This document shows positions 43,773 through 53,096 of a stretch of 64,000 nt of DNA, piece by piece. The DNA comes from Streptomyces sp. NBC_01294 (GTDB lineage: Bacteria; Actinomycetota; Actinomycetes; Streptomycetales; Streptomycetaceae). Made by a program: the position numbers and the translations under genes. The stretch is taken from NCBI RefSeq assembly GCF_035917235.1, contig NZ_CP108423.1:992001-1056000 (forward strand), in the 5' to 3' direction. How positions within the stretch are numbered: position 1 is the stretch's first letter; each line of letters starts with the position of its first letter. The notes below the pieces were generated by a model that worked only from the letters and a program-made list of their open reading frames with translations, ran no database searches and was not told the DNA's origin.

Positions 43773-44855
43773 ATGACTGATGCCCTGCGGCACGACCCGT
43801 CCGCCCCCGTCCTGATCACCGGCGGATACGGAACCGTCGGCGCCGAGATCGCCCGTATGGTCGCCCTCGACGCCCCGACCCTGCTCACCGGCCGTACGCC
43901 CGAACGCGGCCGGGCCCTTGCGGCCGAACTCGGAGCCGAGGTGCGCGCCTGGGACCTCACCGATCCCGCACCCTTCCGAGCCGATGTGCGAGCCGTGATC
44001 AACTCGGTCAACGACCCCGAGGACCGGGTGCTGCGCGCCGCCGTGGCGGCCGGCGTCCCCTATGTCGACATCACCCGCTGGACGGCCCGGCTCCAGCGGG
44101 CCGTCACCGTGGCCGCGCTGCTGCGCCCCACCGCCCCCGTGCTGTTGTCCTCGGCCTGGATGGGCGGGGTGAGCAGCCTCGTCGCCGCGTCGCTCGCCGC
44201 GGAACTGGGCGGCGCCGAGCGGGTCGAGATCGCCGTGCGGTGGGACATGGCCGACCGGTCCGGCGCGGACTCCGTGGAGTTCATGGACCGGCTCGGCGTG
44301 GAGTTCGAGGTGGTCGACGACGGCCGCCGCCGGTACGCCGCTCCGCTCACGGACGCCCGTACGGTGCTCATCGGCGGCGGTCCCGTACGGGTCGCGCGCA
44401 TCGACACCCCCGAGCAGTTCACGCTGCCGCTGACCCTCGCCACCACCACCGCGGTCACCCGCATCGGCTTCAGCTCCCCGGCCGCCACCCGCGCGCTCCT
44501 CGCCCTGCGGGGCGCGGGCTTCTTCCGCTGGGCGGGGGGCGAGCGCTGGGCTCCGGCGCGCCGCGCCCTGCTCCACTCCCCCGGGGACGGCGGTACGGCC
44601 CGGCTCCGCATCGACGTCTCCCACCAAGGGCGCAGCCGCACCGCGACCGTCACCGACCCGCGCGGGCAGAGCCATCTGACCGCGGTCGGGGCGCTCCTGG
44701 GACTGCACCGGGTGCTGGGCACCGACGGGGCCCCGGCGCCGGAGGGCGTGGTCTTCCCCGAACAGCATCCGGACCCGATCCGGGCCGCCGGCGCACTGGC
44801 CACCCACGGCGTCCGGGTCGACCTCGACCCGGACCGGATCGAGGCCGCCGCATGA
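43773..44855 (+). CDS. Saccharopine dehydrogenase-like protein
   Basis: A 360-residue protein with an N-terminal Rossmann fold (VLITGGYGTVGAEIARMV, then TGRTPERGRAL) and the substrate-domain layout of the saccharopine dehydrogenase NADP family (VPYVDITRWTARLQRAV, LLSSAWMGGVSS). True lysine-pathway enzymes are larger and no lysine genes are near, so the substrate is unknown; related proteins act on polyketides or lipids. Probably leaderless, with TAGAAT just upstream and the operator over the promoter. ATGA overlap with the downstream TetR gene indicates an autoregulated two-gene operon. Confidence 0.82.
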   Translation: MTDALRHDPSAPVLITGGYGTVGAEIARMVALDAPTLLTGRTPERGRALAAELGAEVRAWDLTDPAPFRADVRAVINSVNDPEDRVLRAAVAAGVPYVDITRWTARLQRAVTVAALLRPTAPVLLSSAWMGGVSSLVAASLAAELGGAERVEIAVRWDMADRSGADSVEFMDRLGVEFEVVDDGRRRYAAPLTDARTVLIGGGPVRVARIDTPEQFTLPLTLATTTAVTRIGFSSPAATRALLALRGAGFFRWAGGERWAPARRALLHSPGDGGTARLRIDVSHQGRSRTATVTDPRGQSHLTAVGALLGLHRVLGTDGAPAPEGVVFPEQHPDPIRAAGALATHGVRVDLDPDRIEAAA

Positions 44856-45583
44856 CCGCCGCCGCCACCCCGGGCGGGCCGACCCCGAAGGGCCACCAGC
44901 GGCGGACGGCCCTGCTCGACGCCGCGGAACGGATCCTGGGCTCCTCCGGCGGCGCCGAGCTCACGATGCGCGCGGTCGCGGACGCGGCGGGCGTCCGGCT
45001 CGGGCACCTCCAGTACTACTTCCCGGCCCGCTCCGACCTCCTGGCGGCCCTGCTGGACCGGATCCTCACCGCTTCGCTGGCGCGCGTCGCCGCGCTCACG
45101 GACGCGAGCGGGGCCGATGCGGGCGCCGGGGCCGGTGCGGACGCGGACGCCGGTGCAGGCGCGGACACGAACGCGGACGCGGACGCGGGCGCCGAGGCCA
45201 TCCTGGACACCGTCCTCGGCGACCACGACGACCTGCCCCTGGTACGGCTGTTCACCGAGGTCTGGTCCATGGCCGCGCACGACGAGGAGGCCGCCCGGGC
45301 CGTCCGCGCCTTCTACGCCGCGTACGCCGGGCACGTGGCCGAGTTCATCCGCGGCCGCTCCCCCGCCCTCACCCCCGCCGCCGCGGCCGCCCGCGCCGAG
45401 GTGTTCGTGATGCTCATGGAGGGATCGGCCCTGTTCCGCTCCGGCATCACGGGCCGCCCCACCACCCCGGCCGACACCCTCCTGCGCCGCACCCTGCTCG
45501 GTCTCCTCGCCGGGGAGGCCCTGCCTTCCCGACATCACACCGAAGGCGGTTCACCCGTAACCGGAGGGACGCCAGTGGGTTAG
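44852..45583 (+). CDS. TetR-family regulator with Ala-Asp-Gly-rich insertion
   Basis: A 243-residue protein; the ATG overlaps the preceding stop. The helix-turn-helix (about 15-65) reads TMRAVADAAGVRLGHLQYYF. A low-complexity stretch of Ala, Gly and Asp (about residues 88-118, GADAGAGAGADADAGAGAD and further) interrupts the ligand-binding domain between helices, and the domain resumes with ILDTVLGDHDDLPLVRLFTEVW. It is translationally coupled to the saccharopine-dehydrogenase-like gene and is the natural candidate for binding the 16-bp palindrome. Confidence 0.84.
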   Translation: MTAAATPGGPTPKGHQRRTALLDAAERILGSSGGAELTMRAVADAAGVRLGHLQYYFPARSDLLAALLDRILTASLARVAALTDASGADAGAGAGADADAGAGADTNADADAGAEAILDTVLGDHDDLPLVRLFTEVWSMAAHDEEAARAVRAFYAAYAGHVAEFIRGRSPALTPAAAAARAEVFVMLMEGSALFRSGITGRPTTPADTLLRRTLLGLLAGEALPSRHHTEGGSPVTGGTPVG

Positions 45584-45608
45584 GAGCACGGAAGACGAGG
45601 GAGTTCGC

Positions 45609-47603
45609 ATGGCGCAGCAGCACGAGACGTCCCTGCGGCTGCGCCTCCGGTACCGCTTCGACCATCTGGTGGCAGGGGGAACCACCGCGCTCATCGGCTG
45701 GCTGGCCCTGGCCTGCCTCGCCGTCGTGATCCCGGCGAGCGCGGTCCTCGTCTGGACCGACCGGGCCGCCCCCACGACCCTCTCCGGCCGGCTCGCGGCC
45801 GTGTGGGTCAGCGTCGGGCAGACCCTCAAGATCGGGGGCGCGGTCGGCTCTCCCCTCTACGTCCTGGCCTCCGTGACGCTCGCCCTGGTCGCGCTGCTCT
45901 TCGTGTCGACCCTGGTCAGTCTGATCACCACGGGCATCAACCGGCGCATCATGTCCCTGCGCCGCGGCCACTCCACCGTGCTGGAGGCCGGGCACACCGT
46001 CGTCCTGGGCTGGTCGGACCAGATCCTCCCGGTGGTCGGGGAGTTGGTGGCCGCCAACGCCAACCAGCGGCGCTCGGCCGTCGCCGTCCTCGCGCCGAAG
46101 GACAAGGTGGAGATGGACGACGAGATCTCCGCCCACGTGACCGACGCCGGCACGACGAGGATCATCTGCCGCAGCGGCCGCACCACCGATCCCGCGGAGC
46201 TGGCCCGGGTGAGCCCGCAGACCGCGAAGGCCGTGCTCGTGCTGCCGCCCGACGGGGAGACCGGCGACGCCCACGTGGTGAAGACCCTGCTCGCCCTCGA
46301 CGCGGCGGTCCCCGGCGCCGGTGACGCGGTGGTGGTCGCCGCCGTCCGTGACACCCGCAACCACGTGACCGCGCAGCTGGCGGCCGGACCCGGCGGGCAC
46401 GTCCTGTGCGTCGACGACATCATCGCCCGGCTCCTCGTCCAGACCGCCCGCCAGCCCGGTCTCTCGCTCGTCTACCAGGAGTTACTGGGCTTCGACGGCG
46501 ACGAGTTCTACACCGCCGCCGCCCGGGGTCTCGCCGGACGCACCTTCGGCGAGACCCTGCTGGCGTTCACCACGTCCTCGGTGGTCGGCCTGCTGCACGC
46601 CGACGGCCGCGTCGCGCTCAACCCGGAACCCGGCACGCCGATCGGCGCGGACGACCGGATCATCCTCGTCTCCGAGGACGACGACACGGCCGTACCGGCG
46701 GACGCCTCCTCCTGCGTCGACGAGGACGCGATCGTCACGGCCCGCCCCGGGATCCCCCTCACCGAACGCCTGCTCCTCCTCGGCTGGAACCGCCGCGCCC
46801 CGCTCATCGTGGAGCAGCTCGACCAGTTCGTGAGCCCCGGGACCACCCTGGACGTCGTGGCCCTCGGCGACGACGCGACGATGCGCGCCGCCTCCGGCAT
46901 CGCGGGAGCGCGCGGCCGCCTCGAAGTGACCTTCCACAGCGGGGACATCACCGATCCCGGTGTCCTGGCCAAGCTGGACGTGCCCTCGTACGACAGCGTG
47001 ATCGTCATCGGCGAGACGGGGCTGCGGCCCACTGTCCCACTCGCCCCCGGCCCGGAGACCTGGGCTGCGCAAGGGACCTGGGCAGGGGCCGGTGCCGGGG
47101 GTGACACCGGGGCCGGGACCGGCGGCGAGACCGGGGCCGAGACGGACGACCGTACGCTGGTCACGCTGCTGCACCTGCGGGCGATCGGGGAAGCCGCCCA
47201 CCGGGAGCTCTCGCTCACCACCGAGATGTCCGACGACGGCAACCGGCTGCTCGCCCCGGCCCGGGAGGGCGCCGACTTCATCGTCAGCGGCCGGCTGATC
47301 AGCCTGCTCATGACCCAGATCTCGGAGAGCAGCCACCTCGCCGACGTCTTCGAGGAGCTGTTCGGGGCGCACGGGAACGAGCTCTACCTGAAGCCCGTAT
47401 CGGACTACGTGCGGACCGACCGCGAGGTGGCCTTCGCGACCCTCGTGGAGTCGGCGCGCCGCCGCCGCGAATGCGCCGTCGGCTACCGGCTGCGCTCGCA
47501 GGCCGCCACGGGCCCCGCCTACGGCGTACGGCTCAACCCGGACAAGCGGCAGCGGGTCCGCTTCGGCGAGCACGACTGGCTGATCGTGCTCGCCGAAAGC
47601 TGA
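45609..47603 (+). CDS. CASTOR/POLLUX-like ion channel subunit
   Basis: A 664-residue membrane protein; the ATG has GAGGGAG upstream. Two or three hydrophobic segments lie in residues 20-115, with a pore-loop candidate in between (WVSVGQTLKIGGAVGS). The large cytosolic part contains two RCK/TrkA-N-like Rossmann repeats: VVLGWSDQILPVVGELV and LLLGWNRRAPLIVEQLD, with conserved RSGRTTDPAELARVSPQT. This is the layout of bacterial relatives of plant CASTOR and POLLUX, usually proposed to conduct potassium or calcium. A Gly/Thr/Ala insertion is present near residue 500. The gene has a TTA leucine codon at 46482-46484 (residue 292), implying bldA dependence. Convergent with the oxidase gene, only 2 bp between stops. 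Confidence 0.83.
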   Translation: MAQQHETSLRLRLRYRFDHLVAGGTTALIGWLALACLAVVIPASAVLVWTDRAAPTTLSGRLAAVWVSVGQTLKIGGAVGSPLYVLASVTLALVALLFVSTLVSLITTGINRRIMSLRRGHSTVLEAGHTVVLGWSDQILPVVGELVAANANQRRSAVAVLAPKDKVEMDDEISAHVTDAGTTRIICRSGRTTDPAELARVSPQTAKAVLVLPPDGETGDAHVVKTLLALDAAVPGAGDAVVVAAVRDTRNHVTAQLAAGPGGHVLCVDDIIARLLVQTARQPGLSLVYQELLGFDGDEFYTAAARGLAGRTFGETLLAFTTSSVVGLLHADGRVALNPEPGTPIGADDRIILVSEDDDTAVPADASSCVDEDAIVTARPGIPLTERLLLLGWNRRAPLIVEQLDQFVSPGTTLDVVALGDDATMRAASGIAGARGRLEVTFHSGDITDPGVLAKLDVPSYDSVIVIGETGLRPTVPLAPGPETWAAQGTWAGAGAGGDTGAGTGGETGAETDDRTLVTLLHLRAIGEAAHRELSLTTEMSDDGNRLLAPAREGADFIVSGRLISLLMTQISESSHLADVFEELFGAHGNELYLKPVSDYVRTDREVAFATLVESARRRRECAVGYRLRSQAATGPAYGVRLNPDKRQRVRFGEHDWLIVLAES

Positions 47604-47605
47604 CC

Positions 47606-49555
47606 TCAGAGCGTCGAGTGGACCTCCAGGGCGGTCCGTACCGCGGATTCCAGAGCCCCTTCGATCCACGCCGGCTTGATGGAGGTGTGGCAGCCGGCGA
47701 AGTGCAGGTTGCCCTCGGCGCTGCGGACGTGCGGGAAGAGCTCGGTGTGCTGGCCGGGCAGCAGGACGGAGGCCTCGCCGTAGGCGTACGGGTCGCGCAT
47801 CCAGGACTGGGTGCGCCCGACACCGGTGTAGAACACCTCGATCCGCTGCCCGAACACCTCCTGGAGCCCGGCGAGCGCCCGCGGGTAGCGCTCCGCGTCG
47901 TCCAGGGAGTCCCACTTCAGGGCGTCGTCCGACCAGCTGTAGGAGGCGAGCACGACCCCGCCCGGGCTGCCCTCGACGGGGTAGGAGGGCTGGAACATGA
48001 AGCGGTTGGGGTTGTCGGTGGCCGAACCGCCGCCGATGACCCCGGCGGCCTCGGGCTGGTCGCGGGTGACGGGGCGGCAGGCCGCGTAGTGGGCCCGCTG
48101 GGCGCCGGAGATGTGGCTCCTGGTGACGGAGGAGTGGGCGCCCAGCAGGGAGCCGTCCTGCGGGGTCTGCCCGAGCTGGTACTTGCGGTACAGACCGGGC
48201 TGTACGGCCTCCAGTTCGCGCTTCCAGCCGGCCTCGTCGAACTCCCACCAGCGGCGGCCGAATTCCAGCAGCACCTTGGTGGCCGCGTCGTAGTGCAGTT
48301 CGGTGATCGCGCGCCGCTTGCCGTAGGAGAGCGCGGGCGCGACCGGGATGTGGCGCAGGCCGGAGAAGGGGACGGTGATGATCGCGGTGTCGCCGGTGAA
48401 CGTCTCGCGCTGCACGGCGGCGCCGCCGCGGCCCTCGGAGACGGTGTCGACGGTGACCTTGCCCTCCCCGTGCGTGATGCGGGTGGCGCGGCGGTCGAGC
48501 CGTACGACGTCCTTCACCCGGTCGTAGAGCGCGTCGGCCAAGGTGGCGGTGCCGCCGGGCAGTTCGAAGAAGGCGGTGTCCGGGCTGATCAGCGAGGCGC
48601 CGATGAAGCTGTGCACGAAGGCGAGGTGCAGCCGGGAGGTGAGGTTCTCGACGGTTCCGATCAGGTCGATCGTCCGCTCGTCGAGCTTCGCCTCCTCGGT
48701 GAGGTAGCGGTACATCGACATGTGGCCGTAGCGCTGGATGACGCGTGCCCAGCCCTCGACGAGGGCCTTGTCCTTCTTCCCGTCGATCTCCTTGCGTACC
48801 GGGGCGAAGGCGTTCCGCACGATCTGCGCGGCGGGAATCCCCTCGTAGGCCGCCGGGACTCCGAAGGAGCGGTTGAGTGCCTGCGGGCTGCGCGCGTAGT
48901 CGGCGCGCCGGACGCGGATGCCGTTGACGAAGATCCACGTGCGGTAGGCGGGGCGGCCGGAGCCGTCGACGTCGACCAGGTGGAAGCGCCGGCGCTTCAG
49001 GCCGAGGCTGTCGATCAGTCCGGTGACCAGCGGGTGACTGTCGGGGATCCGCATGGCGCCGGCCTCGGCGTACTGCTTGGGGTCGGCGAAGGCGGCGGGG
49101 GACTTCTCGTGGCCACCGGTACGGAAGGTCTTGATCCGGCCGCCCACCCGGTTGCCGTTGGCCTCGATGACGGTGACCTCGTGCCCGGCCCCGCGCAACA
49201 GGTGGGCGGCGGTGAGCCCGGCGGGCCCGGCGCCGACGATCAGCACCTTCTTGCGGGTGCGGGACCGGGGCAGGCCGTGCTTCAGGAGGATGTCCGCGTA
49301 ACGGGGTACCAGGGGCTCGTCGTCATCGTCCCGTACGAGGATGGCCCGGGCGATGGTCAGGCACGTCTCCCAGTCGGAGTGTGCGGAGCCGGACGGCGTC
49401 CGCGAGGTCTCGGCGGACGCGGCGGCGACCGTGAGCGCACCGGCTCCCGCGACGGCGGCGGCGCCCGCGATGACGGTGCGGCGGGAGGGGCGGCGGGCGG
49501 GCTCCGGAGCGGGCTCGTTCGGAGAGTCGGGCACGGGGGCAGAGTCGATGATCAT
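47606..49555 (-). CDS. Tat-exported flavin amine oxidase (L-amino-acid oxidase-like)
   Basis: A 649-residue protein. The N-terminal Tat motif [19 protein letters not shown] indicates export of the folded flavoprotein. The FAD-binding motif is [18 protein letters not shown], with GGRIKTFR following, as in monoamine and L-amino-acid oxidases. The C-terminal flavin/substrate region includes [20 protein letters not shown]. Length and layout resemble secreted Streptomyces L-amino-acid oxidases such as L-glutamate oxidase, which give H2O2, ammonia and a 2-oxo acid; substrate is not assignable. The start at 49555 is chosen for the Tat n-region; an upstream ATG in the same frame at 49672 has no support. 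No downstream partner on the same strand. Confidence 0.86.
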   Translation of the reverse strand: MIIDSAPVPDSPNEPAPEPARRPSRRTVIAGAAAVAGAGALTVAAASAETSRTPSGSAHSDWETCLTIARAILVRDDDDEPLVPRYADILLKHGLPRSRTRKKVLIVGAGPAGLTAAHLLRGAGHEVTVIEANGNRVGGRIKTFRTGGHEKSPAAFADPKQYAEAGAMRIPDSHPLVTGLIDSLGLKRRRFHLVDVDGSGRPAYRTWIFVNGIRVRRADYARSPQALNRSFGVPAAYEGIPAAQIVRNAFAPVRKEIDGKKDKALVEGWARVIQRYGHMSMYRYLTEEAKLDERTIDLIGTVENLTSRLHLAFVHSFIGASLISPDTAFFELPGGTATLADALYDRVKDVVRLDRRATRITHGEGKVTVDTVSEGRGGAAVQRETFTGDTAIITVPFSGLRHIPVAPALSYGKRRAITELHYDAATKVLLEFGRRWWEFDEAGWKRELEAVQPGLYRKYQLGQTPQDGSLLGAHSSVTRSHISGAQRAHYAACRPVTRDQPEAAGVIGGGSATDNPNRFMFQPSYPVEGSPGGVVLASYSWSDDALKWDSLDDAERYPRALAGLQEVFGQRIEVFYTGVGRTQSWMRDPYAYGEASVLLPGQHTELFPHVRSAEGNLHFAGCHTSIKPAWIEGALESAVRTALEVHSTL

Positions 49556-49721
49556 GACTGAACTCTCGCGTCCCCCAAGCGCCTTGAACGCCCAAAGTCG
49601 CCCGGGCGGGAAACAATCACCCGGACGTGCGGTACGGACCGCGCGCCGCTGACGAACTGGTTTTCGTGTCACGGCGCTTACGGCTGACGCCGACCGGTGC
49701 GGGGGGCGCCGGGAGGGGTGG

Positions 49722-50462
49722 TCAGGGGATCCGGCGCACCCGCTGGCTGGTGAGTTCGTACCGGGCTCCGACGACGGCCAGCTTCCCGGCCGCGACCTTG
49801 GCCGCCAGTTCGGGTTCCGCGGCCAGCCGCGACCGCACCAGCCGGACGTTCGTGGTGATCGCCGCGTCGATCCGCGCGGGCCCCCGGAGCGTACGGTCGA
49901 TCGCGGGCCGGATCTGATCGACCAGGTACTGCATGTGTCCGGGGAGCGGCGCCCCGCCCTCGGCGGCGTTGACGGCCGCGGCGACGGCCCCGCAGGACTG
50001 GTGCCCCAGGACGACGACCAGCGGGATGCCCAGTTCGAGGACCCCGTACGCGATGCTCCCGAGCACCGCCTCGTCCAGGACCTCGCCCGCCGAGCGCACG
50101 GTGAGGAGGTCGCCGAGTCCCTGGTCGAAGACCAGCTCGGGCGGTACGCGGGAATCGACGCAGCCGAGGACGACGGCGAACGGGTGCTGGCCGCGGACCA
50201 GCGTGCGCCGCACGGTCCGCGTCTCGTCGGGATGCGTTTCGTGAAGGGTCCGCCAGCGCGCGTTCCCCGCCGCCAGCACGTTGAGCGCGGTCTCGGGCGT
50301 GGTCGGCCGCGCAGCGCTCGCCCCGCCGGCGCGGGAGGGGGTCGGGGTGCCGGGGGTACCGGCCACCAGCCCGGCGCCCACGGCCGCCGCGCCCGTCAGC
50401 ACCGCCCGGACCAGCCGGCGCCGCCCGGGGGCCCCGCGACCTTCAGCAGCATTCACCGTCAT
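49722..50462 (-). CDS. Exported beta-carbonic anhydrase
   Basis: A 246-residue protein. The beta-class zinc ligands are visible: C and D/R in [12 protein letters not shown] and H-x2-C in [10 protein letters not shown]. An N-terminal [20 protein letters not shown] followed by a Pro/Thr/Ala-rich stretch looks like a Tat or Sec signal, unusual because beta-carbonic anhydrases are usually cytoplasmic. It interconverts CO2 and bicarbonate. The ATG at 50462 lacks a ribosome site and TAGCTT lies 8 bp upstream, so it may be leaderless. It stands alone between the oxidase gene and a 340-bp gap. Confidence 0.88.
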   Translation of the reverse strand: MTVNAAEGRGAPGRRRLVRAVLTGAAAVGAGLVAGTPGTPTPSRAGGASAARPTTPETALNVLAAGNARWRTLHETHPDETRTVRRTLVRGQHPFAVVLGCVDSRVPPELVFDQGLGDLLTVRSAGEVLDEAVLGSIAYGVLELGIPLVVVLGHQSCGAVAAAVNAAEGGAPLPGHMQYLVDQIRPAIDRTLRGPARIDAAITTNVRLVRSRLAAEPELAAKVAAGKLAVVGARYELTSQRVRRIP

Positions 50463-50802
50463 ATCAGGACAAGCTATGCACATCCAGGCCTGCGGTGTGC
50501 GCGCCGCTTGGGGACTGGCCCGGCCTTGGCGAAGTCTTGGGCAAAACGGCCCGCCGCCCCCGGACCTCCCCGCACGGCCCGGCCCTACGGCGCGTCGCCC
50601 GCCCCCGCGCGGGCATGGCCTCTCAGCATGCCGCCACCACCCCACACCCCCTCCACCTGCCCATATGCCGCTCGCCGGGTGCACCGGCACGGAGGGGGCC
50701 CGGAGGCCGGAATGCCGACGGGGCAGGCCGTCGTGACACGCTGAAACCGGGGGATCGCTGGTCCTGGCCCGCCAGGCCGGCTCTGCCAGCAAGGAGATCG
50801 AG
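50463..50802. other. Intergenic region, 340 bp
   Basis: No gene is supported. The left edge carries TAGCTT (minus-strand -10 box, 50471-50476) for the carbonic anhydrase. The right edge has AAGGAG for the small membrane-protein gene. The rest is ordinary GC-rich sequence with short frames lacking ribosome sites. Confidence 0.6.
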
Positions 50803-51249
50803 ATGGCCAGTGACGCCACCAGAGCCCAAGCCAGTCGCCCGCAGCCGAGCCCCTGGCATGCGCCCACATCCGGTACGACCATCGCGGCGGCCGCCCTGAT
50901 GATCTTCGGCGGGGTGATGGCGATCTTCGAGGGGATCTCGGCCCTCGCCAAGGACAACCTGCTCGTCGTGACGCGCCACTACCTGTTCGAGTTCAACCTG
51001 ACGGCCTGGGGCTGGGTACACCTCATCGTGGGCATCCTCCTCGTCGTCGGCGGCTGCGCGGTGATCACCGGCGCCCTGTGGGCGCGCTACTTCGGGGTGT
51101 TCATCGCCGGCCTGGGCGCGATCGCCAACTTCCTGTGGCTCCCGTTCTACCCCTTGTGGGCGCTGATCCTGGTCGTCGTGAACCTCTTCGTCGTCTGGGC
51201 CCTGTGCACGGGCATGCACCGGGAAGCGGACTCCGGCTCGACGGCCTGA
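50803..51249 (+). CDS. Small membrane protein, DUF7144-like
   Basis: A 148-residue protein with four predicted membrane helices: TIAAAALMIFGGVMAIFEGI, WVHLIVGILLVVGGCAVITG, YFGVFIAGLGAIANFLW and WALILVVVNLFVVWALC. The ATG has AAGGAG 7 nt upstream. It belongs to a short actinobacterial membrane family of unknown function, often found as a single-gene unit. Transcription would be ended by the strong hairpin at 51291-51328. Confidence 0.78.
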   Translation: MASDATRAQASRPQPSPWHAPTSGTTIAAAALMIFGGVMAIFEGISALAKDNLLVVTRHYLFEFNLTAWGWVHLIVGILLVVGGCAVITGALWARYFGVFIAGLGAIANFLWLPFYPLWALILVVVNLFVVWALCTGMHREADSGSTA

Positions 51250-51290
51250 GGCGGGCACGCTCCCAGCGTGGGCCGCGGTACGGAAAACGA

Positions 51291-51328
51291 GCAAGGGCCG
51301 TTCCGGATCGTTCCGGAACGGCCCTTGC
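51291..51328. terminator. Perfect 16-bp-stem bidirectional terminator
   Basis: Arms GCAAGGGCCGTTCCGG (51291-51306) and its exact complement (51313-51328) enclose the 6-nt loop ATCGTT. It lies between the convergent membrane-protein and hypothetical genes. Runs of A upstream (minus-strand T) are short. Confidence 0.85.
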
Positions 51329-51344
51329 ACCCAGCCCGGGGCTT

Positions 51345-51674
51345 TCACCCTTCCTTGATCAGCACGGTGATGTTCCGATTGCGGATCAGCACCCGCTCGA
51401 CCTCATCTCCGATCTCGAACGTGCCTTCCACATCCGTGGGTGTGATGACCTGCGTGACGGTCCCCGTGGGCTTGGCTTCCACCAGGTTCACGTGCAGTTC
51501 GTCAGGGACGATCGGCGGGGACGCCAGTTCCAACTTGAGCTTGAATCCCGAGGTCTGACACGCACACGTGCCCTTCACCGTGACCCGGCGCCTCGCCTTG
51601 CCGTCCTGATACGCCGTGGCCGTGAAGTCTTGGTCACCAGCTGCACAGGCGAAGCCGTTCGTAGGCTCAGACAT
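51345..51674 (-). CDS. Hypothetical small protein
   Basis: A 109-residue protein I do not recognise. The ATG at 51674 has GGGAG upstream. The N-terminus has one cysteine and a further pair in GTCACQTSGF. The remainder is predicted beta-rich, with alternating polar and hydrophobic residues (KLKLELASPPIVPDELHVNL, VERVLIRNRNITVLIKEG). There are no signal peptide, membrane segment or catalytic motifs. Codon use is slightly less GC3-biased than its neighbours. It converges on the membrane-protein gene across the strong terminator and shares no operon. Confidence 0.6.
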   Translation of the reverse strand: MSEPTNGFACAAGDQDFTATAYQDGKARRRVTVKGTCACQTSGFKLKLELASPPIVPDELHVNLVEAKPTGTVTQVITPTDVEGTFEIGDEVERVLIRNRNITVLIKEG

Positions 51675-51839
51675 GCCTACTCCCATCGTCTACTCGTTGC
51701 GTGACAGTTGACACAGCGCAACCAGTGTTGGCGTGGCTCGATGACCACCGCAAACGGAGATCGGGGCTTCATTCGTGTGGCCACGCCTGCTTTGGGGGTC
51801 TCCTTGAACGGTGGTACCCCACGCCTCGGCGGTCCCGCG

Positions 51840-53096
51840 TCAGCCGAGGGCCACCACGACCGGGCCGCCGGACCGGTCGACCCGGTTCGTCCAGTCCGGT
51901 GGCAGGCGCAGCGAGCGGGACGGGGACACCGGGCCGATGATGCGACGCCGCCACAGCAGCCGGCCGTCCTGGCCCACCGTCACCACCGGGCCGGTCAACG
52001 GCTCCCCGGACCGGAGCAAGAGCGGCCTCCCGGCGGTGCCCGGTCCCGTGACCCGGTTCGGCGTCACCCACAGGAAGGGGGCCCGGACCTTCAGCGGCGG
52101 GCCGGGCTCCGGCCAGGGGGCGCCCGCCAGGTGGGCCAGCACGGGGGCCGCCGCGGCGGCGCCCTCCCCGGCCGCGGTGGCCGCGCGCTCGATGCCGTGG
52201 AGGGCGTTGCCGACCGCGAAGACGCCCGGCACCGACGTACGGAAGGACGCGTCCACGCAGGGGCCCCGGGTGCCGGGGTCCAGGGGGACGCCGCCGCGGC
52301 GGGCCAGCTCGTGATCGGGGATCCAGTCGCCGGTGAAGACCACCGTGTCGCAGGCCAGGACCCCCGACCTGCCGTCCCGGTGCCGGACGGCCACGCCGGT
52401 CAGCCGGCCCCGGCCGCGCAGTTCGCCCACCGTCGTCGCCGTGAGCAGCGGGACCCCCGGTACGGCGGTGGCGCGCGGGAGCTCGGTGACCATCGCCACC
52501 ACGTCCGTACCCGCCCGGCGCAGCGTGCCCACCGCGTGGCGGGCCACCGGCCCGGCGCCCACGACCACGGCCCGCCGGCCGACGGGCAGCCCGTACCGGT
52601 GGACCGACTGCAGCAGCTCCCCGGTGGTCAGCACGCCCTGCGGGCGGGATCCCGGGACCAGCCGGGCGCTGCGGGGTCGCTCCCGGGCGCCCGTGGCGAG
52701 GACCACGGCGCGGGCCGTGATCCGCTCCAGGCCCGCCGGGCTCGTGGTGTCCAGGGACAGCGGGCCGGCCCAGCCGGTGGCGGTGACGCCGGTGCGGACC
52801 GCGGCCCCGGCGGCGACCGCGGCCTCCGCCGACCGCCGTGCGTGCTCGGGACCGCGGAGCCAGGGGCGCGGGGGCCTGCCGAAGCCGCCGTGGTGGAGGT
52901 GACGCGGCATTCCGCCCGCCTCCGGCTCGCGTTCCAGGACCTCGACCCGTCCGGCGCCCGCGGCCGCCAGCCGGGCGGCGAGGGCCAGCCCGGCGGGGCC
53001 GGCGCCGACGACGAGGACGTCGACCAGGACATCGACCGGACCGTGGGCCGGGACGCCGACCGGCCCGTCGGCCAGCCCGTCGGCCGTACGGTTCAC
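51840..53096 (-). CDS. FAD/NAD(P)-dependent oxidoreductase of the glycerol operon (HcnB/opine-oxidase type)
   Basis: A 418-residue protein with two dinucleotide-binding motifs, [17 protein letters not shown] for FAD and AVVVGAGPVARHAVGTL for NAD(P), joined by VVLATGARERP and the C-terminal PGVFAVGNALHG. The layout is that of single-FAD pyridine-nucleotide oxidoreductases found as partner subunits of glycerol-3-phosphate or opine dehydrogenases. The redox-active Cys pair of disulfide reductases is absent. The GTG start overlaps the upstream GlpA-like stop (GTGA). It likely passes electrons from the GlpA-type flavoprotein to the respiratory chain (inference). Last gene of the operon. Confidence 0.82.
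   Translation of the reverse strand: MNRTADGLADGPVGVPAHGPVDVLVDVLVVGAGPAGLALAARLAAAGAGRVEVLEREPEAGGMPRHLHHGGFGRPPRPWLRGPEHARRSAEAAVAAGAAVRTGVTATGWAGPLSLDTTSPAGLERITARAVVLATGARERPRSARLVPGSRPQGVLTTGELLQSVHRYGLPVGRRAVVVGAGPVARHAVGTLRRAGTDVVAMVTELPRATAVPGVPLLTATTVGELRGRGRLTGVAVRHRDGRSGVLACDTVVFTGDWIPDHELARRGGVPLDPGTRGPCVDASFRTSVPGVFAVGNALHGIERAATAAGEGAAAAAPVLAHLAGAPWPEPGPPLKVRAPFLWVTPNRVTGPGTAGRPLLLRSGEPLTGPVVTVGQDGRLLWRRRIIGPVSPSRSLRLPPDWTNRVDRSGGPVVVALG

Noticed and set aside
51701..51940. Small plus-strand frame after the hypothetical gene with a TTGACA box nearby
   Set aside because: No ribosome site, no recognisable protein, and it runs antisense into the oxidoreductase gene. A weak inverted repeat GTTGCG...CGCAAC (51696-51722) was noted but the arms are only 6 bp.
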